Shown: positions 42,496 to 52,406, numbered from the stretch's first letter. The stretch is DNA of 64,000 nucleotides from Moduliflexus sp964602655 (GCA_964602655.1 CAZRSF010000002.1:62001-126000); one strand, 5' to 3'. A program made the numbers and translations. The notes: generated by a model not told the origin, from the letters alone.

Positions 42496-43284
42496 ATGTC
42501 CACACCGAATATTCTTCGAAAAATCATAGTGCAAAAAGCGCGTGAACTCGCCGCCGCCAAAGAAAAAATTTCCGCGCAGGAATTGCGCGCGCAGATTTCC
42601 CGCGCGTCGTCGCCGCGTTCGCTGCGCAGCGCCTTACAACGGGACGGCTTAGCCGTCATTGCCGAAATCAAAAAAGCCTCGCCGTCGGCTGGCGTGATTC
42701 GAGAGAATTTCGATCCGTCCGAAATCGCCAAATCGTATGTCAAAGCCGGAGCGGACGCGATCTCCATGCTGACGGACGAACAATTTTTTCAGGGATCGCT
42801 GACGTATATTCCACAGGTGCGCCCGTTCACGCCGATTCCGATTCTGCGCAAAGATTTTATTATTGATGCGTATCAACTGCTCGAAGCCCGCGCCGCCGGG
42901 GCGGACGCCGTGCTGCTGATCGTCGCCGCGCTGGAACAAGCGCAATTGCGCGATCTATTGCGGCAAACGCGCGATCTCGGCATGGATGCGCTGGTCGAAA
43001 CGCATACCGCCGCCGAAATGAATATCGCCGTCGAAACCGGCGCGGATATTATCGGCATCAATAATCGCAGTTTGGAAACCTTTCGGATCGATCTTGCCAC
43101 CACCGAACAGCTTGCGCCGCTCGCGCCGCAAGGCGCGACGCTTGTCGCGGAAAGCGGCCTGCATCGCCGCGACGACGCGCAACGCATGATCGCCGCCGGA
43201 GTTCACGCGATCCTCGTCGGCACGCACTTCATGAAATCGCCCGACCCCGGCGTCGCGTTACAGGAATTTTTACAGGGGAAATAG
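42496..43284 (+). CDS. trpC: Indole-3-glycerol phosphate synthase
   Basis: A 262-residue TIM barrel with IGPS motifs: AEIKKASPSAGVI (catalytic Lys), RKDFIIDAYQL, GINNRSLETF and VAESGL, and a C-terminal phosphate site (ILVGTHFMKSPDP). It closes the indole ring in tryptophan synthesis by converting CdRP to indole-3-glycerol phosphate. TTGGAG precedes ATG 42496. trpF follows, but no other trp gene is in the window. Confidence 0.96.
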   Translation: MSTPNILRKIIVQKARELAAAKEKISAQELRAQISRASSPRSLRSALQRDGLAVIAEIKKASPSAGVIRENFDPSEIAKSYVKAGADAISMLTDEQFFQGSLTYIPQVRPFTPIPILRKDFIIDAYQLLEARAAGADAVLLIVAALEQAQLRDLLRQTRDLGMDALVETHTAAEMNIAVETGADIIGINNRSLETFRIDLATTEQLAPLAPQGATLVAESGLHRRDDAQRMIAAGVHAILVGTHFMKSPDPGVALQEFLQGK

Positions 43285-43294
43285 AACGTTCTCA

Positions 43295-43325
43295 GCTGTC
43301 AGACACGTTGACCGTGTCTGACAGC
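43295..43325. repeat. Palindrome family A, copy 4
   Basis: GCTGTCAGACACG facing CGTGTCTGACAGC, between trpC and trpF. Confidence 0.88.
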
Positions 43326-43342
43326 GTGAGTTTCGTCATCGT

Positions 43343-43996
43343 ATGCGAGTCAAAATTTGCGGGATCACGAATATCGAGGATGCGTTGCTGGCCTGCGAGC
43401 TTGGCGCGGACGCCATCGGTCTGATTTTTTACGAGAACAGCCCGCGCTGCGTGAATATCGAACAGGCGGCGGCGATTGTGGCGCCATTGCCGGAACAGAT
43501 CGCGAAAATCGGCGTATTCGTGAAGACGCCGCCGGACGAGATCCGCCGCCATATCGAGCGCGTCGGGCTGACTGCCGTCCAGTTTCACGGCGATTATGCG
43601 TTCGACACCATCGCGCAATTTCCGCCAGAGATGGTGATCGCCGTCGCGCGGGTCGGCGCGGATTTTCAGGCGCACACGCTCGAACAATGGCGCGAGGTCG
43701 CGGCGGCTGTGCTGCTCGATACGCAGAAACGCGGGTTATACGGCGGCACGGGCGAAACGTTCGACTGGCAGGCGGCAATCGAGGCGAAAACGTATGCGAA
43801 GATCATACTGGCAGGCGGGCTGACTCCCGACAATATCGCGCTGGCCGCCGCCTCGGTCGCGCCGTATGCGCTCGACATCAGCAGCGGCGTTGAGGCGTCG
43901 CCCGGCAAAAAAGATCATGCCACATTGCGCCGCCTTTTCGAGCAGCTTGCGCCGTTTCTCGCGTCCAGAAAAGCCGGGCGGTTTCCGGTTGAGTAG
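43343..43996 (+). CDS. trpF: Phosphoribosylanthranilate isomerase
   Basis: A 217-residue protein with all the TrpF motifs: VKICGITNIEDA (catalytic Cys), GLIFYENSPR, KIGVFV, VQFHGDYAF, LLDT...GGTGETFDW and the final LAGGLTPDNI with DISSGVEASPGKKD. It performs the Amadori step before TrpC. The two genes are 58 bp apart, split only by a family A palindrome that may attenuate or uncouple them. Confidence 0.96.
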   Translation: MRVKICGITNIEDALLACELGADAIGLIFYENSPRCVNIEQAAAIVAPLPEQIAKIGVFVKTPPDEIRRHIERVGLTAVQFHGDYAFDTIAQFPPEMVIAVARVGADFQAHTLEQWREVAAAVLLDTQKRGLYGGTGETFDWQAAIEAKTYAKIILAGGLTPDNIALAAASVAPYALDISSGVEASPGKKDHATLRRLFEQLAPFLASRKAGRFPVE

Positions 43997-44109
43997 GCTG
44001 GTTCAGCGCGTCGAATGTATCTGGCGGCCTATTCGCAACTTGCGATGAGTGCGATGACGCAAGCTGAATTGTATTTTGGGGCGCTGAATAACGCGGAGTT
44101 GAGGAAAAC

Positions 44110-45120
44110 TCAACAGTATGGATGATGTTTTGCTGGATGGTCGTGTTTTTTCACCATCACGACATAAGAAATTGGGCGAATGGATTCTGGAATATTCGCA
44201 CGTTCCATTGGAATTTTTTGCAGGTGGTATTCTGATAATGACTGTACGTGTGATTCGAAAAAAGGCAGACCAGGCGTATAATAGAATGTTCCGCCAGGTC
44301 GAAGGCTGTTCAAGATCGCAAGATACAATTTCGCGTAGGGCGCAGCAAGCCGCGGCGTATGGAGATGACCATGCAGAAAATGCGTCGAAAACGACTGATG
44401 CGCGAGGATCGTGCCCCAGGCATTTTCCTGAAAATCGAAGGCGAACCAGTCGGCGCGAACATATCCCGGCTGGAGCGGCGCGAGCCGATCTATGCCAACC
44501 GCCGCATACCCCATCTGTTTCAAATAGGTGACGACCTCGCCCTTGCTGCCGCAGCCGATGTCTAAAATCGGTTCGCGCAACGTATCGAAATCAACGTGCA
44601 GCAGGCGGAGTTGAAACGGCGCGGAATATTCTTCGCAGCAAACCGATTCCAACAATGGATGTTCGGCGGGCGCTGCCGGGTGAATCGCCTGACAATACAC
44701 GGCAAACATTTTCCGCAGGCGAGCATGATGCTGTCGAACAGCATCGCGAAATTCCACGAATAGTTTGTCCTGCGATGTTGCAGTGTGTAAGTTGTCGCGG
44801 AGATGAACAAAAAACGTCTGATATACCTGCGCAAGCAGTGAAAGATAGGCGTCAGGGAAATTGAGGAATTGGTTGCGGGCGTAGGTATAACGCAGCGTCG
44901 AATTAATGCAGGCATTACTCAAGAATGTCAACGTGTCAGGCTGTGCGAAGTCGCGGAGCAATTCGCGCCTGTTCCCCCAGATAAAAGCCATCTGCTGAGG
45001 ATCAACCCACTCAAAAGTCTCTGGCGCGCAAAGAAAATCCCGCAAGGTGCGGGACGCATGCGCGTCGTATCTCTGTGTGATAGATGCCAACGTTTGCTGG
45101 CGGATGCGAGTCAAATTCAT
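44110..45120 (-). CDS. SAM-dependent methyltransferase
   Basis: A 336-residue protein. The SAM site is motif I (ILDIGCGSKGEVVTYLKQMG, about residues 187-206) followed by the acidic strand end VGIDRLAP and a FSTHFLHG/LRPGGTFYYTPG motif IV-like strand. The N-terminal 180 residues are helical and unique to this subgroup. Substrate unknown. The gene starts 24 bp after the spermidine-synthase-like gene ends, so the two are likely co-transcribed. Confidence 0.8.
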   Translation of the reverse strand: MNLTRIRQQTLASITQRYDAHASRTLRDFLCAPETFEWVDPQQMAFIWGNRRELLRDFAQPDTLTFLSNACINSTLRYTYARNQFLNFPDAYLSLLAQVYQTFFVHLRDNLHTATSQDKLFVEFRDAVRQHHARLRKMFAVYCQAIHPAAPAEHPLLESVCCEEYSAPFQLRLLHVDFDTLREPILDIGCGSKGEVVTYLKQMGYAAVGIDRLAPLQPGYVRADWFAFDFQENAWGTILAHQSFSTHFLHGHLHTPRLAAPYAKLYLAILNSLRPGGTFYYTPGLPFFESHVQSLSEYHLQKIPMERANIPESIRPISYVVMVKKHDHPAKHHPYC

Positions 45121-45144
45121 CTTGTATCAATAGCCGTTGCGTTG

Positions 45145-48129
45145 TTACGAAGGCCGCGCTGGCGCATTCATGAGTTGCTGCACTTCTTGCAGCAAGGGTT
45201 GGTCTTTGTCGCGGAGCAGGATTTTACCGTTCGCGCCCTGCGTGAGTTGCGCCAAGATTGCGGCGGCTTCTGCGCGCTCCTGGCTTTCTGTGAGCATCAA
45301 CCGAGCCAACTGCAAACCACACCAGTTCTGTTCCATCGTATCATGCTCACTGTTCATGCCTTCCTTCAACAGCGCAAGAAGTCCATCCAAACGATAGGGG
45401 ACGATCCTGTCGCGAAATTTCGCGGCGTGAGCGAGCATCAATTCGACTTTTTGCCGATATGAGGCATTAGCTAATCCAGCGGCCTGCAAAGCGCCTGCCT
45501 CAGGGTTCGGAGCATGGATCAGATGAAGCAATGGAATTCGAAACCTCCGTTGTTCTTCAGCGGAAAGCGGAAACCGTTCGGGATGATTCAGATACGCATA
45601 TAATTTCAGCGAATCTACCATAAAAAAGGTATCGCCTGTGATGATATTTTGCATAGACAGTAGTAAACTGTCCAACACTTCATCTGGCATGGCGAACGCG
45701 TTCCAATTCGGCTGCCAGAGATTCATCAAATATTCGTGTTGATACGCCAGGGTTTCCGAGTTCAGCAATAATTCCGGTGGAATGCGCTTTCCCATGAATA
45801 GAGCGCGTCCGGCCATGTAATGCAGACGGGGATTGTCCATTGTTTGAATGCCGAAGTCGGAAAAATGATCGGCAATGTACGCAGGCGGCCACACCTCGCG
45901 CAGGAGCAGGGCTTCGATCGACGTAATCCGTACTTCAGCAAGGGACGCGCTGACCTGGATGTTTTCCGCAAATATTTTCGCAGTCGAGCGCAAGCGCTCT
46001 GCCGGAATCGGCTTTTGTGATGCTAAGATCAGTAAATCGCCCCGATTGCCGATAAATGTCCGCGCCCCTGGAAAATGTTGTCGCACCGTATTCAAGACCA
46101 TGCCTAAAATCGCCGGATCGGTTTCATACAATTGCACCCATTGCAGCAGCAGACCATTTTCCGTCAAATGCTCGCGAACAAGGCGATAATATTCTTCTGT
46201 AAACAGCAGATCGACCCCGTTGACCCAGGGATTGCTCGGTTCGGAGATGATGATATCCCATTGTTTCGGACTTCTGCCTAAAATGCGGAAGGCGTCGCCG
46301 ATGTGCATCTGCACTTTCGGGTTTTCATGCGCGTTGTGCGTGGCATGAGCGAACAAAGGGAATGCCTCAACCACTTCTGGCGAAATTTCTGCGACATCAA
46401 TATGCTTCACGTCGGGATACAGCGTCAATTCGCCGACGGTTACGCCGGTTCCAAGCCCGATGACCATGATATTCTCCCTCGATTCCGCTAACAATGACGG
46501 GAGATGGGAAGAGAGTTTCAGGGTATACAAATCGCCGATAGTATTGGAATCGGATTTCCCATTGATCACGATAGAGCGGGGGCGTTCGGCAAACATCGGA
46601 TGGGCGAGATCGTCCAGGACTTCGACCGTCGCCGTCGGGCCTTCCCTATAAAATTTCACGATTTTTCCGGCATTGAATTTTTCGAAAAACGCCTTCGGTC
46701 CGGCAAACGAAAATGGCAGCCCTTCCGTCTCTCGAAACGTACCCAGCATAAACGCATCGAATGAATACCATGGCGTCCAGATCACAAACCCTACTATCAT
46801 GATGCCAAGCAGCGTCGCAACCATCACAGGCGTTTTGGTCAAGCGCCATCCGGCCAATCCGGCTGAACAAGCCGCGAGCAATGCGGCGATCAGGAACACT
46901 TGCGGATTATTGAATGCATAAAACAGCACGATTCCGCCAATCAAACTGCCTAACAAACTGCCTAACGTGTTCCAGGCGAGCAGTTGGCCGGAATGCGCTC
47001 CGACATGCTGCAAGTCTCTTTTGAGTTCGTGAAAGGCTAACGGCAGCGTTGCGCCCATGAACGCGACCGGCACAAGCAGCACGGCGGCAAGCGCTAAAAA
47101 GAGGCCGATATAATACCCGGTGAATCCTGCCATGTTCGGCTGAAAGGCAATCCGCAGCACATGCGCCCAATACGGCCACGTATCGAGCGAAAAATAGATC
47201 AGCAGCAAACTGATTGCAATCACCAGTTGGTTGATATACAGTGCATGTTTGGGAATGTCGCGCATTTTCCCGACAAATAAACTGCCGATAGCGATTGCCA
47301 GAATGAATACCGCGACAATCAGCGAAAACGAATAGGAGGAACTGCCGGCGGACAAATTCATGACTCGAATCAGCACATTTTCGAGGGTCATAACGTAGAA
47401 TCCGCTGAACAGCGCCAAGAGATACAGCGCTGGCGCGGCAAGCGTCCGTTGTTCGGACGTGCCTTGTGATGAAGATGGCAACGAAATATTCGGCTCGGCA
47501 GTTTCGACCGCTTTCAGCGAAAGTGAAAAGAAGTAAAAAAACAGACTCGCGCCGAGGTTGATGAACGACGCGCCGATAATCGTCACTGGAAGCCCAAAGA
47601 CGGGAATCAAATAAAACCCGGCGCATAACGTGCCGGCAAATGCGCCAACCGTATTGATCGCATAGATATTGGCATGAACCGGAGTCGCATCCGCGAGGCT
47701 TCGCGCTAATCCGCGCGTCAGAAACGGGAGCGTGCCGCCCATGCAGATCGTCGGCACGCCCATCAATAAGACAGAGCACAGCATCCCCTGCGCAACGATC
47801 AGAAATGGCGGCGTAAAACTCCAGGCATGACTGAAATGTTCGACGCCGCGAAAGATACTGGGAAACATGCAGCACCAGATGCCGATGATTCCTTCCAGCA
47901 CAGCGTACGCCTTGAATGGATTGCGTATTTTGGCGCTGAACACGCCGCAGAGATAATATCCTAATGATAATCCGCCTAAAAACGTCGCTAAAATAATCGC
48001 CGTCGCAATATTATCGCTGCCGAGCAGCCGGCTGACATATTTTTGCCAGGTGACTTGAAAAATCAAACCGGATGCTCCTGTCGAAAACACTGCCACATAG
48101 GCTAACAACACAATTCCATTTCGTCGCAT
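45145..48129 (-). CDS. Fused MFS transporter/spermidine synthase-like protein
   Basis: A 994-residue protein. Residues about 1-470 hold a dozen or so hydrophobic segments like an MFS half-pair. Residues about 500-760 form a spermidine-synthase-type methyltransferase fold: IMVIGLGTGVTVGEL (SAM/dcSAM loop), HIDVAEISPEVVEAF, IGDAFRI and DIIISEPSNPWVNG. The C-terminal 230 residues are helical. Such fusions are common in environmental genomes. Whether they aminopropylate a polyamine or act on another substrate at the membrane is unsettled. Upstream on the same strand is the GAF sensor protein. Confidence 0.85.
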   Translation of the reverse strand: MRRNGIVLLAYVAVFSTGASGLIFQVTWQKYVSRLLGSDNIATAIILATFLGGLSLGYYLCGVFSAKIRNPFKAYAVLEGIIGIWCCMFPSIFRGVEHFSHAWSFTPPFLIVAQGMLCSVLLMGVPTICMGGTLPFLTRGLARSLADATPVHANIYAINTVGAFAGTLCAGFYLIPVFGLPVTIIGASFINLGASLFFYFFSLSLKAVETAEPNISLPSSSQGTSEQRTLAAPALYLLALFSGFYVMTLENVLIRVMNLSAGSSSYSFSLIVAVFILAIAIGSLFVGKMRDIPKHALYINQLVIAISLLLIYFSLDTWPYWAHVLRIAFQPNMAGFTGYYIGLFLALAAVLLVPVAFMGATLPLAFHELKRDLQHVGAHSGQLLAWNTLGSLLGSLIGGIVLFYAFNNPQVFLIAALLAACSAGLAGWRLTKTPVMVATLLGIMIVGFVIWTPWYSFDAFMLGTFRETEGLPFSFAGPKAFFEKFNAGKIVKFYREGPTATVEVLDDLAHPMFAERPRSIVINGKSDSNTIGDLYTLKLSSHLPSLLAESRENIMVIGLGTGVTVGELTLYPDVKHIDVAEISPEVVEAFPLFAHATHNAHENPKVQMHIGDAFRILGRSPKQWDIIISEPSNPWVNGVDLLFTEEYYRLVREHLTENGLLLQWVQLYETDPAILGMVLNTVRQHFPGARTFIGNRGDLLILASQKPIPAERLRSTAKIFAENIQVSASLAEVRITSIEALLLREVWPPAYIADHFSDFGIQTMDNPRLHYMAGRALFMGKRIPPELLLNSETLAYQHEYLMNLWQPNWNAFAMPDEVLDSLLLSMQNIITGDTFFMVDSLKLYAYLNHPERFPLSAEEQRRFRIPLLHLIHAPNPEAGALQAAGLANASYRQKVELMLAHAAKFRDRIVPYRLDGLLALLKEGMNSEHDTMEQNWCGLQLARLMLTESQERAEAAAILAQLTQGANGKILLRDKDQPLLQEVQQLMNAPARPS

Positions 48130-48158
48130 GGCATCTCTCTCCGTTCGAGTGAATTTTC

Positions 48159-48189
48159 AGGCGTGTCAGTGCGCAACTCTGACACGCCT
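48159..48189. terminator. Hairpin between sensor and MFS genes
   Basis: AGGCGTGTCA and TGACACGCCT flank an 11-base loop, 21 bp after the sensor gene's stop (minus strand). No clear T-run, so terminator or processing site. Confidence 0.45.
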
Positions 48190-48210
48190 CATCTTTTCTG
48201 AATCAATCTA

Positions 48211-49437
48211 CTATTTCGACGACAACAGCGATTTACAGCGAATCATGGCGACTGCGCCTTGATTGTTATAGAAGGTGAGTTCGCCGCGCAAATCATCGCG
48301 CACGATTTTTTGAATTAACGCGAGCCCCGGCGTCAGGCGACTCATGTCCAGAATCTCATCAGCATAGCCATGTCCATCATCGCGAAATTCGAAATGTACC
48401 GTGCGCTCCATTAATGTTACTTGCACGGTGATATGGCCGCTTGACCGTCCGGCAAACGCATGTTTGACGGTGTTCGTCACCAACTCATACAGGATCAGGG
48501 CAAAACTATTGGCATATTTGGGAGAGATGCGGACAGACGAAGGCAGCACCGCGACATAGACCTCAATCTCTGTAGTGAGAAGCTTTAAGGCCGTATGAAT
48601 GACTCGGCTGCATAGTTCATTGAATGGAAATGGATTCCATTCGAATTCGGTGAGAAAACTGTTGATCATCATTAACACACGCACCTGATTGAGCAAGTGA
48701 GGGATGGCCTGATACGTATTTTGCGGAGTGATTGCTCGTTGCGCCCAGAAGAGCAGTTCGGCAATGATCGCCAGATTATTTTTGCCGCGATTGCTGATGT
48801 CATCTACTAACAGCGTTTTCGTCTCCGCCGCGTACCAGAGTCGTTCATTCGCTCGGGCATTTTCAATCGAAATGCTCGCGGCAGTCGCTAATAATTCCTG
48901 CAACACGCGGTCGGTCGAATTGAAACGGTCTGCTTCGCAATCTAACACTTGCAGGACGCCGATGACCTCTTGTTTGACTTTCATTGGCACGGTAAGAATC
49001 GAACGCAGCATTTGACCGGTGCGTTGATCAACGCCTCGGAAATGACGTTGATCGGCAGTCACATCCGCAACAATGACGCTTTCCCCACTTTGCGCGACGG
49101 CGCCCGCCAAGCCCTGGCCGGGAGCCAACCGCCAGCCGTGCACCGTTTGACTGTACGGCCCAATGGCATATTCGCAGACTAACTCGTCGGTCGTCATGTC
49201 CTTCAGCCAGATCGAACACGCATCCACTTCCAGCAGCCGGCGAACCTCTTCGAGGACAGTGATCAGAATATGATCCAAATCAAATGTCGAATTAAACGCC
49301 TGACTCACGCGATTCAACAACGCTAATTCGCTGTAGCGGCGGCGGAGTTCTTCTTCTTTTTCGGCCAATTGTTCTTCAAGGTCGAGAATTTTTTTGTGCG
49401 CGTCTTCCTGAGAAAGCATCTCCAATGCTTGCGTCAT
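48211..49437 (-). CDS. GAF-domain sensor with HisKA_2-type ATPase lacking the acceptor His
   Basis: A 408-residue protein with a coiled coil (residues 10-40), a GAF domain (about 45-195; VDACSIWLKD, APGQGLAGAVAQSGE) and a HisKA_2-like segment followed by an HATPase domain (YELVTNTVKHAF N-box, DDGHGY G-box). In this kinase class the phospho-acceptor box reads HHRVKNNL. Here residues 215-222 read SNRGKNNL, so both His are replaced while the rest is intact. It may bind ATP but cannot autophosphorylate at the usual site. It may be a pseudokinase, act on another residue, or pair with another kinase. No response regulator is adjacent. Confidence 0.82.
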   Translation of the reverse strand: MTQALEMLSQEDAHKKILDLEEQLAEKEEELRRRYSELALLNRVSQAFNSTFDLDHILITVLEEVRRLLEVDACSIWLKDMTTDELVCEYAIGPYSQTVHGWRLAPGQGLAGAVAQSGESVIVADVTADQRHFRGVDQRTGQMLRSILTVPMKVKQEVIGVLQVLDCEADRFNSTDRVLQELLATAASISIENARANERLWYAAETKTLLVDDISNRGKNNLAIIAELLFWAQRAITPQNTYQAIPHLLNQVRVLMMINSFLTEFEWNPFPFNELCSRVIHTALKLLTTEIEVYVAVLPSSVRISPKYANSFALILYELVTNTVKHAFAGRSSGHITVQVTLMERTVHFEFRDDGHGYADEILDMSRLTPGLALIQKIVRDDLRGELTFYNNQGAVAMIRCKSLLSSK

Positions 49438-49596
49438 ACGCCCTCCTCTTGTAAACGTCGTTTGTCATACGATTGACAACCTACCTCTACCGACAATGTT
49501 GTATTCGATTGCGTTGCGTTCTGTCAACAAGAAAGATTCGTTGCGGAAGTTTTTTTGATACTGGCAACGTGCGATTGACGGGCATGGCATACCTTT

Positions 49597-49632
49597 TCGT
49601 AGCGAGCGTTCAAGCAGACGCCCGCTACGAAT
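49597..49632. repeat. Intergenic palindrome (CGTAGCG...CGCTACG)
   Basis: CGTAGCGAGCGTT and ACGCCCGCTACG face each other with a short loop between divergent/convergent neighbours in the 49438-49658 spacer. Confidence 0.6.
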
Positions 49633-49658
49633 CTCCTTGCAATGACAGGGGAAAACGT

Positions 49659-50066
49659 TTATGACTGGATGCCTAAAATCCGATAGCCTTGTTTGCTTAA
49701 TTGTTTGCTGACAAACAAGATTTTGGATTTGGCGTCACCGATATGCGCCGCAATTTTTTCCACTTTAGGCAATTCCCCTTTATCCAACCAGATGCCATGA
49801 CAGGCGGGGCAGCGGTCAATCAGCAAGTCTTCGGCCTTGACGAATTTCATGGCCTGAAGTTTTTCATCCTCGCAGCGCGGGCAGTCGAAATCGGTCGGCG
49901 CCGCTAATTGTGCGACATCGGCTTCCGGCAAATCTGTCGGGAGTTCGGCCATAAATGCCATTTCGTCCTTGTCGAACCAGATTCCCTTGCAGGGGGAACA
50001 AAAATCTACCTTCACCCCTTCGATTTCCATTTCATGCAACGCGCCGTGACATTTCGGGCAATTCAT
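49659..50066 (-). CDS. Zinc-ribbon protein, zf-TFIIB family
   Basis: This 135-residue protein has two CxxC...CxxC ribbons of the zf-TFIIB family: CPKCHGALHEMEIEGVKVDFCSPCKGIWFDKDE and CPRC...DRCPACHGIWLDKGEL (given here in pieces of the conserved pattern). AAGGAGAACACT precedes ATG 50066; a longer in-frame start at 50195 is not supported. These small proteins are common and mostly uncharacterised. Confidence 0.85.
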   Translation of the reverse strand: MNCPKCHGALHEMEIEGVKVDFCSPCKGIWFDKDEMAFMAELPTDLPEADVAQLAAPTDFDCPRCEDEKLQAMKFVKAEDLLIDRCPACHGIWLDKGELPKVEKIAAHIGDAKSKILFVSKQLSKQGYRILGIQS

Positions 50067-50499
50067 AGTGTTCTCCTTTTCTATCGTTAAAGAAATAATC
50101 TGTCTCCAGTGAATGCGACAACTATCTTTTCGAAAGCGCCAGGATGGGCGTAAAAAATGATTCGGGCGCATAGCTCTCACGCCTATCCTTGTCATTCAAG
50201 TCATTGACTGGAAACAATGGCAGAAGGTCTCGGAAATGTCAATCAGAAAACGCAAGCGGAAATGTTCAGCGGCGTTGGAACGCAGTTATTCGTGAATTCG
50301 GCGGGTTTCCACGCAGAGAATATGTGTCGCTTGAGAATCAGGAACGTCAAGGAGTTCAGAACACAACGCCTGACGTGAAAGGAATTTAGTTGACAATTTT
50401 TTCGCGACAATGTATCACCTATAAGAATGGGGGGATACATTGTCGTTGTTTCTGTTGTGTTTCGTTCTTTTCTTTATTGAGCATGAGGAGGATGTTGCT
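50067..50499. other. Intergenic region
   Basis: 433 bp between divergent genes. The only structure I see is the inverted repeat at 50405-50445. The stretch 50100-50390 shows no convincing gene or repeat. Confidence 0.6.
50405..50445. promoter_or_regulatory. Operator-like inverted repeat around a TATAAG box
   Basis: CGACAATGTATC (50405-50416) and GATACATTGTCG (50434-50445) are perfect 12-bp arms flanking TATAAG at 50420-50425. TTGACA sits at 50390-50395. Spacing to the TATAAG is 24 bases, too long for a standard promoter, so the -10 may be TGTATC. A regulator binding both arms would cover the promoter of the lipoprotein gene. Confidence 0.5.
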
Positions 50500-50934
50500 A
50501 TGAAAAAGAGTTGGTTGCGCACGCTCAGATTCCTAAGCGTTTTTGTCGTATGCTGTTTGTCTTGCGGGATACTCGTCAGTTGCAATGATGACGATGATGA
50601 TTCGAACCGCGGGCTTCCGGTTGCCGAAAACGACCCAACGTTCGGGTATGTCAGGAATTCGACGGTTTATACGATTGCGATTGATTTTGGGAAGGATAAC
50701 GAATTTTCCATCAAATTAGCTCCCGACGGTATCCACGCATTTAACATGGATAAGGGGCGATCTCATCTGCTTCATGTGGTTGTGCTTGATAATGGCAACC
50801 ATGCGATTTCAGAATTTTTTACGAACTTCAATGTGGATTATACGGCGCTTGACAACGAGTGGCGGGGGTTCGTATGCAGTTGGTATGTTGATATTGTCCG
50901 GGAATCGGGCTTCGGTGTGGAAACCGGAGATTGA
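50500..50934 (+). CDS. Small lipoprotein
   Basis: A 144-residue protein with a signal peptide (KKSWLRTLRFLSVFVVCC) and a lipobox ILVSC followed by Asn and five Asp. ATG 50500 lies behind GAGGAGG; the in-frame upstream ATG 50440 lies inside the operator-like repeat. The mature part looks beta-rich (TVYTIAIDFGKDNEFSIKLAPDG, then LLHVVVLDNG) and not related to a family I know. It probably sits on the outer face of a membrane. Confidence 0.75.
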   Translation: MKKSWLRTLRFLSVFVVCCLSCGILVSCNDDDDDSNRGLPVAENDPTFGYVRNSTVYTIAIDFGKDNEFSIKLAPDGIHAFNMDKGRSHLLHVVVLDNGNHAISEFFTNFNVDYTALDNEWRGFVCSWYVDIVRESGFGVETGD

Positions 50935-50943
50935 TATGTTGCC

Positions 50944-50974
50944 TCCCTGTCAGGGTGAAGAACTCTGACAGGGA
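50944..50974. terminator. Hairpin after lipoprotein gene
   Basis: TCCCTGTCAGGGT faces ACTCTGACAGGGA, then ATTTTG. It lies between the lipoprotein stop and the folC gap and could terminate both convergent messages. Confidence 0.55.
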
Positions 50975-50986
50975 TTTTGCCCGTCC

Positions 50987-50996
50987 NNNNNNNNNN
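50987..50996. other. Scaffold gap (10 Ns)
   Basis: Interrupts the end of folC. The stop codon of folC lies in or just beyond it. Confidence 0.95.
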
Positions 50997-52395
50997 ACCA
51001 AACCAATTCGCGATATTCGGGATACCAGCGCTGACGCAGATGCCCGGCCAAATACAATGAGCCGGTGACGCACACCGAACGTTTTTCTCTTTCAGCCTGC
51101 GCGAGCGCCGATTCGAGCGCGGCGTCAGGGTCTATCGCCAGATGCGTCGGGATGGCGGGCGCGAGCCGTCGCAGCGTCTCTTGCAAGTAGCGCGGTTCTT
51201 CGGTTATGCGATAGCCCGTGATGACACGCGTCAGATAAAATGCGCCGCCGATGCGCGTCAGCGGCCTGAACATCGCTTCGACATCCCTGCCGGACGTTAA
51301 CCCGCACACAAAAATCATTGAATGCTTTTCATATTGGCTGTTCAGATACGCGGCAAGCTGCTCGATTTTATCAGGATTGTGCGCCCCATCCAAGATGACG
51401 GTCGGCTCGTCCTGCATCCGTTCGAAACGCGCTGGAATAACGGTTGAGCGCAATCCGTCGCGCAACGCCGATTCATTGAACTCCTTCCCATTTTTCAGCG
51501 CGATCATCTCGACGGCGCGAAGCGCTAACGCGGCATTTTGCGCCTGATATGCGCCGCGCATAGTGATCTGCAAACCGTGAAAGCGATTCGCATTCGACGC
51601 ATAATCGAACGTCACGCCGTCATGTCCGGCCATGACATTTTCCACGCGAAACGCCCCGCCCGCGCATTCCACGCTTGTCTGCGCGCGTTCTGCGTTCTGT
51701 CGAAATTGACCTAAAATGTCAGGCCGCGATTCTGCGGTCAGCAGCGGCGATCCGGCGCGGAGAATGCCGAGTTTGTCGCTCGCGATTTCTGCCAGCGTCT
51801 CGCCTAAAATCTGCGTATGATCGAGGCCGATGTTCGTGATGATGCTGACTTCCGAGCGCGGAATGACGTTCGTGGCGTCGTGCCGTCCGCCCAATCCGGC
51901 TTCCAATACGACGACATCCACCTGACGGCGGCGGAAATAGAGGAAGGCGAGCGCGACCAACAGTTCGAAATAGGAAATGACGCCGAACTCGCGTTGCGCG
52001 TATTCCGCGTTGATGGCTGGTTGAATCGCGTCAATCAGCGGAATCAATTCGTTGACCGGCGGAAGTCGGCCATCAACCGTGAAATATTCGGCGAACGTCA
52101 CGATATGCGGCGATGTGAACATGCCGACGCGATAGCCCTGACGATGCAGCAGCGCGGCGAGAAAATAGGTCGTGGAGGTTTTGCCGCTGGTTCCGGCGAT
52201 ATGGACGAAGCGCAAGTCGTTCTGCGGATGGCCGAGCCGGTCAAGCAGACTGGTCAGGCGTTCCAATCCGAACGGCTTCGGCTTTCCGGCTGCCTGCGCC
52301 GGAGCGACAAAACTCGGCAGCGGCTTCGTCGCAATCAGCGATTCGAAGAATTGCTCAAGACGTTTGTAACGGGCGTATTGTTCGAGCGTCAGCAT
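50997..52395 (-). CDS. folC: Folylpolyglutamate/dihydrofolate synthase (3'-incomplete at gap)
   Basis: About 466 residues are visible. Mur-ligase motifs are present: P-loop HIAGTSGKTSTTYFLA, TSPHIVTFAE, the LEAGLGGRHDATNVI segment and VILDGAHNPDKIEQLA in the C-terminal domain. It adds glutamate to folates and may also make dihydrofolate. ATG 52395 is preferred; the in-frame TTG at 52425 lies within palindrome 52407-52439. The coding sequence ends in ...RELVW right at the gap, near the normal FolC length, so little is missing. Confidence 0.93.
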
Positions 52396-52406
52396 GTTTG
52401 CAAGCC

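Noticed and set aside
44869..45462. 197-codon plus-strand open frame
   Set aside because: Overlaps the methyltransferase and MFS/spermidine-synthase genes on the other strand and has no domain.
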